Shown one piece after another: positions 42,421 to 64,000 of a stretch of 64,000 nucleotides of DNA. This DNA comes from Doris montereyensis (Eukaryota; Mollusca; Gastropoda; Nudibranchia; Dorididae). Made by a program: the position numbers and the translations under genes. The notes beneath the pieces were generated by a model. That model worked only from the letters and a program-made list of their open reading frames with translations. It was not told the origin of the DNA and searched no databases. Within the stretch, counting starts at the first letter, position 1; each line of letters opens with the position of its first letter. The stretch covers positions 90,001 to 154,000 of the forward strand of contig JAXRKP010000163.1 of NCBI GenBank assembly GCA_037039925.1, read 5' to 3'.

Positions 42421-43770
42421 AATGAGGCAAGCGTTCAGCACAACTCTTCTAACTGCCCTGTCGCAGACACACACACAAAATTGATTTGTTTCATAGGTTC
42501 AACTACTGGTACACAAATAAAGATGATATAAATCTAGACCAAACAAATTTGAGCTGACGTTATATCAATACGTTGTAACTAAAGGACTTTTATAGTATAC
42601 AACAAATTGCAAAATATCAAAAGATGGGAGAGAGTCTGCCGACGAAAGATAGTTACTGGGTACTTTGGATGCTGTTTTGTTTTTCCTTTACTCTTGAGGT
42701 AAAATTAACGTCGTTTTGACATTACGAATTCAAATCTCTCGAATGAGACATTTATGGTTTGTTTCATTCAGGCCGTTAGATAAGAATATCCCTGCAGTCA
42801 TTTTTCTTTTCATTTTTAAGTTGATACAACACTGATTAATGCCAATTTCGAATGCGAATTCAGTGTGACTTTTCTTACCTGTGTCCATGAACCAAAGTTT
42901 AGTAATATCGAGAAGGAAAGTCAATCAGAAGTCTAACTATATTGCTATATATTACAATCTAGAACAGCCAGCTACAGTTGGTGGGTTGCACGAAGATTTT
43001 GATAAAGTTTATTATGCAATATAAGTTGTACATGTAATGCAAGGCCGTTGTTGCATTGGAAGTAAGCATTTCCGGAATGCACTAATTTAACCCCACGTCT
43101 ATCGTGCTTTTTATAATCATACGAAGAGACTTGGTGGCTTTAGATCTCTGTTTTGTTACAGCCTATCACATACACATACGATCCCGTATTCCTGCAACAA
43201 GTATAAAAGACACTTCAAATTAAGCTGACCTCCTACCAACTTGCACGCGAGAGTCCAGGTGATAGTTCAGCTGTCGAGAAATTCACGCCTGTCCTTCCTA
43301 ACCGCTGGAGTAGTAACAACTGACAGTCAGTATGACATTGCTCCTGTTTGTAGCTGACTCGCCGTTTCTTTATCTCACAACAGGGCATGATAATCGCTGC
43401 TTCGTCATACCTCTTATCCATACCTCTTATCACGACCTTGACTTATTAGCCGTGTCCAGTCCAAGAGGCCATTGTCATTCACAATTGGAGGAACATTACC
43501 TCGTTAACGATTTCTTCAAAAGAGGTCTAGACTAGGCTTAAGTCCCCGTGTGGAAAAGGTGCAGGAGAGTGAGAGGTGGTGATGAGGGCGGGAGGGGGGG
43601 GGGACATTCATTTACGCTTAGATTTACATTGACTCACACTTTACAGTCACCTTCGTCCCATGTTTTGCAATGTGTTGATTTACACAGCGCCTAAAGTGCA
43701 TATAAACTAAAGTACATTTACTAACATGGTGAGTTCTTATTGTATAGGCATTATGGTCTCAGTTGTATAT
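42421..43770. other. Intergenic region without a supported gene
   Basis: Short open frames only, with no recognised domain. There is a G-rich run at about 43588-43600. Confidence 0.5.
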
Positions 43771-43774
43771 TGAC

Positions 43775-44103
43775 TTGATTTGATTTGAATTTACCCACAT
43801 CCGCGACTAAGGGGATTTCGGGGGTTTTGGTGTGATTTTTAATCTTGCCAGGACTGCCTTGTAAACAGCCAAGGGATTTTTAACGTGCACAAAATGGTAT
43901 GTTGTGCTGAACAGGGATCTCATTATTGTCCGTCATCGGATGTATCGAACCACCTACCTGGACCCTTACAGGAGGGGATGGGAGATGGGGAGGAGGGGGG
44001 TGGTTATGGAATAAACGCGAGAACATAATTCAACCTGTCGGGGCACGAACCCACGTTTGTTTGTGAGGCCGAAACCTTACCGCTGGGCCATCGTGACCCT
44101 TCG
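43775..44103 (-). mobile_element. SINE family B
   Basis: The minus strand has the tRNA-like head near 44100 (B box GTGGGTTCGTGCCC). The body has TTTGTGCACGTTAAAAATCC and GGCTGTTTACAAGGCAGTCC, and the 3' end has ATGTGGGTAAATTCAAATC. Confidence 0.75.
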
Positions 44104-44442
44104 CAATTGACTAATAAATCATATCGTGTTTAATACATTTCATAGGCGTTCGTTAAAGTGCATCACCATCAGGGCGTATTCTGCTGGGAGGCATTGATGA
44201 TCAAGGTTCGTCCACATGATATCTCGATTCTCGAAGTTTGTTTATTTTGTTGTTATTGTATTTTGATGCGTTTGAACGATGAATCAAGCAAAACAATTCT
44301 GACACGTGTTGGAGGTACACATGTATTAAACCCCGCAAGTTTCCTATGTGCATTCACCCAATCCTTCGTGATTACAAAAATAGCGGACACACATACACAC
44401 ACCATGTGTTTGTCTTAATCTCGGCCGAATCCCTGAGGCTGA

Positions 44443-44643
<201 letters not shown>

Positions 44644-45559
44644 CACATAACCCTAACTTTTCTCCATGTTTCCACCGTCCCCACGATCTCCACCGTAAAC
44701 AAAAGAACACCTTACCAAAACTGTCTGTATGTCCCAATTGAAGCACGTACGTAGCCTACATTGTCAAGGGAAACGAGAAATGAGTGTCCATGTGAAGACA
44801 TCTTTTTACGGCCGCTCATGGGAGTCTCTCCCAAGGAGGCAAAAAGTGCTGCTTGTGCGCGCGCAACGTCTGTGAACTCCATGTGTATGTTATGTGTGTC
44901 CGCGCACGTGTGTGTACGCGATTTCATGTTGTTGTTTTGTTTTGTTCTGCTTATTTTTTTTGATATTAGACTACCAGGTGATGAATATTTTAGCAGATAT
45001 TTGGCACGGAAAATTCCCCAAACCCTACACTTAGCCGGAATCCTTTTCAACAACCGCGCACTCAGAGGGGCAAATAAATATTTAAAAATACTGTTTCACG
45101 CGATGACAGTGTACTTAGACGGATCGTGCTCTTAGATGACTTGCACTTAGTTGAAGACTACTGTTACAGTACTTGATTTGAATTTTGGAAATTCATCAGC
45201 TGCTATAGCGAATCACAAAACATAATTTATATGCTGTATGCACGGCACATTGAGAAACAAAATTAAATGTGAATGATACTCTATACAAATTGGACACGAA
45301 AAAAACAAACTGGGACAACTGCCTTCTGGTGCTTCTCCATCTTATGACACACGTGGGTCACTGGCATAATAAGGATATTTCTTTTGAGATTTGCCTTGCA
45401 TTATTTGTTGTATTACGTGTATTTTCATCAAATGATCATGACCAATGGACCGTGAAATTATATCATGTGGTGTCATGTTAGGAATGGTATTGATTTGATC
45501 TCTGTCCCCCATCCCCTCTATGTCTCTCCCCCTCCATCCCTTCCTCTCTTCCTCTGTGT

Positions 45560-45656
45560 GTGTCTATCCATCCATCCACCGATCCATCCATCCATTATTT
45601 CATCCATCCATCCACCAATCCACCCATCTATTATTTCATTCATCCATATATCGGTT

Positions 45657-45688
<32 letters not shown>

Positions 45689-45805
45689 TGTATGTATGTA
45701 TGCATGTATGCATATGTATCTATGTATCTATGTATCTATGTATCCATCTATCCATGTATCTGTGTATCTATGTACCTATGTATCTATCTATCTATCTATC
45801 CATCT
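45560..45805 (+). repeat. (CCAT)n, (TATG)n and (TATC)n microsatellite
   Basis: Four-base repeats ATCC at 45568-45640, TATG at 45660-45710 and TATC/TATG to 45800. Open frames here are repeat artefacts. Confidence 0.93.
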
Positions 45806-45831
45806 GTTACTTATACAAACATTTATAAAGC

Positions 45832-46073
45832 GAAACTCACATGGAAGGAGAGCCAAGGGATCGTTAACGTGCACCGAGTGTTGTGATCTGCACACAGAAC
45901 CTCCTTTTATTGCCCGTCTCCGATAGGACTCGGTGTCGATAGACCTACCTGGATCAGGGTGGTAGATTTTGCTCGAAAAAACTTGAGAAAACATATTAAC
46001 AGTTGGCAGGGCTCGAACCCACTACCTTTTGGTTGAGAGACCGACACTTTGCCCCTGGATTACCGAGTTCCCC
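45832..46073 (-). mobile_element. SINE family B
   Basis: The minus-strand head GGGGAACTCGGTAATCCAGG, B box GTGGGTTCGAGCCC, then GGTAGATTTTGC-type body and GTGCACGTTAACGATCCC. Confidence 0.8.
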
Positions 46074-47038
46074 GAACGTTATAGAAGGCTGACTATAGAA
46101 GAAGAAAAAAGGAAAAGAAAGAGTAAAATAAAAAGCTTTTTGAAAACTCCCTTCTTGTCTGGCAATGTCACAGATTTGAATAATTAAACAGAGGTGTGCT
46201 TGTTTTGTTTGTTTGTCCTTTTTAAAAAAAGCGATACATCGCTTTTCCGTGCTGTGTAGATTTTTCGTTTACATTTTCTTCATCCATTCGTATGAGGCTT
46301 ACGGTTCTGTTATAAACATGCTCATGAGCCTCCCGTTCCAACATCTTAGATATTGTGCACGCTGTTAAAAAAATAGCCAGGGGGGGTTGATTAATGAGTG
46401 TTTGTGGTAGGTCCTTTTCTAAAGCTTGTATATATGTGTAATTACTACGCCACCCTAAACAAAATAGTATGCTATGTTGTTATGTCACCGTCACCATACC
46501 AAATCATTTCTCTATTTAGAGACAAATAAAGGAGTCTGATTCTGACCTTTTCCTTTTATTTACATGTCTATTATTGCTTGATGTGTAAAGTTCGATTTAC
46601 TTATTATAGCCAGATATTCACTTAAATTGACGAGTAAATAGATAACTCTACCATTTAGAGTGCCATACGAAGGATGTTGACATTACGGTTCTGCAACTTG
46701 CGTCGTAATGATAATATTATGCACACACTCTGCCCTTGAGGCACATCTTCAATGGAGTGAAATTCTCCGTTGGTACAGGTGTTAACTTTTTTTCCTTATA
46801 GATCTATGACATTGATGCTCTTAAACTCTTCAAAAGAATTCAACAACCCTCAACAAATAAAAAACCCACAACCCAACCAAAAGCGCCCCTCAATTAAATA
46901 CCAAAATATACCCCCCCCCCCCCAAAGCACACAAGACGATAAAAACAAACACAAAACAGCAACGCCTTTTCTGAACTAAAAATAATAAACTCATTACCCC
47001 CTAAACAAATAAAATAATCCCCTACCCAACAACGCCCA

Positions 47039-47100
<62 letters not shown>

Positions 47101-47397
47101 TACACACCTATTCACACACACACACACTCACACACATACATACACGAAAATGTACCTGAGTTTATGACATCCGCAGGTAGATCTAGACTAGATCTAGATC
47201 TATATTATGAGCTCTGGGTTTTATAATTTTCTTTTCTTTTCTTACGCCTTATTTTCATTTGCTCTCTTCTCTTTGTTCCATGTTTCCAAAGATTGTCTAT
47301 TGCAGACAAACTTTCTTGTATTATTTTCTTTTCTCGAAAGGAGCAATTTCTTGCCCTCAGCAGGCTGTTTCGAAAACAAATATCTGCGTAGCTTTGA
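46074..47397. other. Intergenic region upstream of CTTNBP2
   Basis: Contains C-run 46912-46923, (CT)n with CA repeats at 47046-47130 and a TAGATC cluster at 47178-47200. No gene is recognised. Confidence 0.5.
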
Positions 47398-47423
47398 GTC
47401 ACGTGACAGCCCAGCCAAGATGG
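47398..47423 (+). promoter_or_regulatory. Candidate promoter motifs: E-box palindrome and YY1-like core
   Basis: GTCACGTGAC (47398-47407) is a perfect E-box palindrome, and CCAAGATGG (47415-47423) resembles the YY1 core used at transcription starts. They lie 2.6 kb upstream of the CTTNBP2 start codon. A 5' UTR intron is likely, because an acceptor-like TGTCTGCAG ends at 49980. Confidence 0.3.
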
Positions 47424-50025
47424 AAGACTTTCCTTGTGCCATCAATTACTTCGTATTCTAGCTGGCTATCAGGAAGAGTAGGCGTCTTTGTGTGCATACT
47501 GGATTGGTTTCAATGCTTTAAATTATTTATTCTAGTTTCAGGAAGGACTTGTTTTGGCTAGAGGAGTGCTTTACGGCAATCGTACATCACATCGTTGAAA
47601 AAGTGCAGTATGGATGTATTTTCATCGAAAAATGCATCATGATCCGTGGTGTTTTGCAAACATGAAAAATGCTTTCTTGGAATCAACCGAGCTTTCCGCT
47701 GCAGTAAAGACCCCTAGGCCTAGATAGCCTAGATCTTCATCTATGTTTATTTTACAATGTGTAGATTGAAGTGCATTTATGTTTACCTAACTTTAATTTA
47801 ATGACTAGATAGCCGATCGTTACCGTTACGGAGTCGGGAGTTCTAATCTAAAGAAAGAGTTTGGACGTCCTATTATTGTTGGATTGGCATTGAGTTGTAC
47901 GCAGAATCTCAATCTAGAATAGATAGGCTAGATCTTGATCTAGGCCTATGAACACACCCCATTTCAGATTTCCCTTCTGGACAGTCATTCCCTCAAGGAC
48001 ATCTCTGTCACACATCATCATAATTATCAAGTGAAGATAAACCATCTCAAGGAAAAATTATATTCCCAAATCTGTTGATGATTTCACAAATTAAGGTTGG
48101 TAATACTAACTACTACTTCTGATAGCGATACAGGTAGCTCTAGAATCTATGCATTTGTCATTTGTGTACTAAAAAGGAAAAGGATCATATCGTATAAATC
48201 TTCATTGAAAGAAGGACTTCCATAGCTGGGCACACTCCATGGGACGTGAGAAAAAAATAGAAGATGGGGTAAAAAAGTCAGCCAATTGGCAATTGCTGTA
48301 ATAATGTAATTAATGTTAATGTTTTGTGAGTCATCATGTTGTCTTTCCGCCAGTCCCACTCAGTGTGAGACTGGGAGCAGTACCATACTTGGGTATCCTG
48401 TTTATTTTTCATCAGTGACTATTGTAATTCAAAGAGAAGTAGACTAAATATAACCCATCGAACCATCCTTAGATATATTATATCATAAAATCACATTACA
48501 AACTGATTTTGGACACAATACATGTGACATTGTGATCCATCTAAGATTTCAGAAATATAGTAATAGTAGATCTAAATAGTGAGTTGAGCCTACTAGTTCC
48601 AAATACTTGAAATAGTGACCATCTTCTCTCTTTGTCACTGTTTTCAGTGTCGGTATGATAAAATTTAGGATTTTTGTTACGATGGTACTGCCTAGCATAC
48701 AGCTGTTGGGATGCGATTCCTGAGGGACATACACTTGCCTCGGATAGGGAGGGGGGGTTCAGGTAAGGGATGGTTATAGATTTGTTGATGTATTTTTGAT
48801 AACATTACGATTTAGCACACACCTCAAATTTGCATTCGTAATTGGCCTCTACTTACATTTAGAACGCCTACATGTCGTCAGATCTAGTCCGCTAAATGGA
48901 AGAGATCTGTCACAATCTTGAAGCCGAGTATGTTTAGGCCTTCCGTACTACTGACTAAGTGTAAATTTCATATACAGCTCAAAACTTTTCATTCCCGACT
49001 GCCAAACAAAATGGTAGACTTCAGTCCCATGTAATGCTAGCTCATGTTTTACTGTCTCGGTTTCCATGTATCCGTTTCCATGTATCTCATTTTGGACGTC
49101 TCAGTCTCTTGCTGCACGGTCTGATGTCTTCATTTCACACCATGTCACCTTGTCTGAGAGAGAGAGAGAAGGCAATCTCTCATATAATAACCATTTACTT
49201 TCTATCTTTCTTTAGTACCCTTAAAAACCAAGCCCCAACTTTTTATCTCACCCTTCAAATTAACACTCTTAATTATGTCCATTGGTTGGGGCCCGACTGT
49301 GGAACTCTTTCCCTGAGACTAGGCCAACGAACCTTCTCTTTTAACATGAGAGCAATTCAAATGTCATTGAGAAAGGTCAATGGGACAAATGTAATCGGAC
49401 TGGGGCTAACCATTGATATATATATGAATATATTTATATGAGTTTGCTCTTATTATTATTACTAGTAATGTATATTTAACCATTTTCAGTGAAACTCCGT
49501 AGAGTTATCTTACTTCTTGCATATATAATAACTTAATGACGGCTGTTTTTAGACATATCTCACTAGATGTAGATGGATTATTATGTCTCAAAAAGGTTCT
49601 TTTCATAATGGAAATTGAATATCATATAATATGATATGATAGATGGTTTGATTTGATATTTATATATATGTTCATTGTTATGTTCAAACTTTCCATTGGG
49701 GATTTCAATGAAAATTTAAGGTGTTATTCCATGTTATAATATTAAACCAAGAATCTGTTATATGTTCATGTTTTCTCTTCTAGTGGGTTGCCGATACAAC
49801 TGTTCAATTACTGTTAATATGTAGCTCTGCACAGAGTGGCCAATGAAGAAATTTACCGATTTGGATGAAAAAATGTTTCTATCATTCATAACATACATTT
49901 TATATCAAACATGAACCTGATCAGGAAATTCTTTATGACCTGATTCCATATGTAAGGATTGTTTTGTATTATGTCTGCAGATGTATGATTGTATCGATTG
50001 ACACCCTACTGTGCTCTGGACAGCA
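47424..50025. other. Probable 5' region of CTTNBP2
   Basis: No coding exon is recognised. An acceptor-like TATGTCTGCAG at 49970-49980 would make 49981-50025 a 5' UTR segment. Confidence 0.4.
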
Positions 50026-62750
<12,725 letters not shown>

Positions 62751-64000
62751 GTTTGTGTCAATGCCAAGTGAATTGCTTGAAGTGTATGCGTGAGCTATGC
62801 CTGCCTGTGCGCTCGCTGCCTCTTGGAGACCTAAGCTGTCTACTGCCATCCTAGTGTTCTGGTTCTCACTCCCATACCCTCTCACCTAGTAAATCGCACA
62901 TATTATTTTTTCATTGTTTTCCTTCTCTTCTTTCTTTTCTTTTCCTCTCTCAGTCTTTCACTCCTGTTGTTTTCTGTTTGTTTTGTTGGTGTGACAATTC
63001 AACTAGAACCATTCATAATCAATCTCCCCTCTGCCTCTAAAGTCATTCAGGAATCCACATTATCACACCTTAGTACTGGTTGCCTAACAGTTAAAGAAGA
63101 GCGAGAGAAATCGAGAGAGAGTGAGAGAAAAGTGGAGACTGAGAGATTGCCAGGTTTGTGTGCCCTGCATTATGGCATGAATCGGGTAAATTTTGGCCCC
63201 CACACAGACTTTGGGTACAGGATAGATATACAGCACCTCCCTGATTATCATGACCTTGCTGTATTTGACCTTCTTCACCTGTTTATATCAATTACGATCT
63301 TGTTGAATCTTGTGCAATGACTACTGTATCATAAGCTTCTGTGTGAGATTTGCAGTATTTTTAGTAAGACTCTTCTTGCGTTTTTTTGACCATGTTACCA
63401 GTTTGCCATGACCCAATGCATTTTTTTTCTCTCCTTTTGTCTCAGAATTGAATAGTGTGAAAGTATTGCATTGATACATTGGAAATGCCTGTAAATATAT
63501 ACATATATTATATAATACCTGTACCATACCTGTCTTGTTATATAATTAATACACCTAGTCTACTCCCTGGGAAAAGAAATGCGATACTGACTTACACACC
63601 CAAGTCTTCAGTCTCATTTTCAAATCCCAAGGATACCCTATTTAACAAGCAAGTGCTGTTAGGACATTGAATTATTTCCTGTTTTGTTATGCAGTCTTCC
63701 GATATCGCCAATCTTAATGCTTTGTCAAATGAGATGATACAATTATGACAGGGAGTGACATTGTGGCCATCCATGCACGATATGGTTGAATAATGATGTA
63801 GATTAACATACAGAGTAATACCGTAAGCTTTTTGTGTTGTCATTGTATTTTTTGTAAGCAATGCAGATTGGTATGTCAAACAGTGGCAGAAATATTACAG
63901 AACTGGAACTTTATGCTGATTATTGTAAGGGTAAATGCATATTTGAGATTTTAAATGTTATAACAAAAAATTGTGTGGCTATATTTAGTAATCACTTGGT
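62751..64000 (+). other. Sequence after the last recognised CTTNBP2 exon
   Basis: Probably an intron, if the donor at 62751 is used. Otherwise the frame ends at TGA 62769-62771 and this is 3' UTR. No ankyrin-repeat or other recognisable exon is seen before the window ends. Confidence 0.45.

Noticed and set aside
43332..43535. 67-codon frame in the ALDH5A1/CTTNBP2 spacer
   Set aside because: No domain, no splice context and no repeat homology recognised; probably chance.
62967..63320. Frame with EEREKSRESERKVETER as a further CTTNBP2 exon
   Set aside because: Charged low-complexity piece without good splice sites in the needed phase or family similarity.

Overview
The window is eukaryotic nuclear DNA. 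It is AT-rich and intron-rich, full of microsatellites, tRNA-derived SINEs and decayed LINEs, with no operons or ribosome binding sites. The animal gene families, the LINE and SINE types and the frequent TCTAGATC-type motifs suggest a mollusc, probably a gastropod. That placement is inference. No prokaryotic-style system, CRISPR array or viral genome is visible.

Three real genes can be reconstructed. (1) A TatD-family metal-dependent nuclease of the TATDN2 type lies on the + strand. Its exons run from 9971 to 25383, with a possible first coding exon near 3567-3707, and a long disordered N-terminal half precedes the TatD domain. (2) Succinate-semialdehyde dehydrogenase (ALDH5A1) lies on the - strand in 11 coding exons from 40762 down to 28116. 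It converges tail to tail with TATDN2. (3) A cortactin-binding protein 2 family gene (CTTNBP2/CTTNBP2NL) lies on the + strand in six coding exons from 50026 to 62750 and probably continues beyond the window. It is divergent from ALDH5A1 across about 9 kb between the two start codons. The three genes have unrelated roles (nucleic acid processing, GABA/succinate metabolism, actin and STRIPAK scaffolding), and nothing suggests they act together.

All three genes need small single- or double-base corrections inside otherwise well conserved exons, mostly in homopolymers or short repeats. Intron phases before and after each break agree once the correction is allowed. The simplest explanation is residual assembly indels rather than three pseudogenes, and automatic gene models here will probably be broken.

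The rest is mobile and repetitive DNA. This includes RTE-like and CR1/L2-like non-LTR fragments, a hAT-like transposase relic carrying an internal 70-bp tandem array, a 901-bp non-autonomous DNA transposon with perfect 24-bp terminal inverted repeats and TA duplications, two multi-copy SINE families (one copy with a clear 12-bp target duplication), and a roughly 130-bp pyrimidine-rich dispersed repeat with about nine copies. Minisatellites of 13, 21, 28, 54 and 70 bp lie in introns or transposon relics. An unrecognised coding-like relic sits in a TATDN2 intron at about 23.2-24.4 kb. I found no convincing RNA gene.
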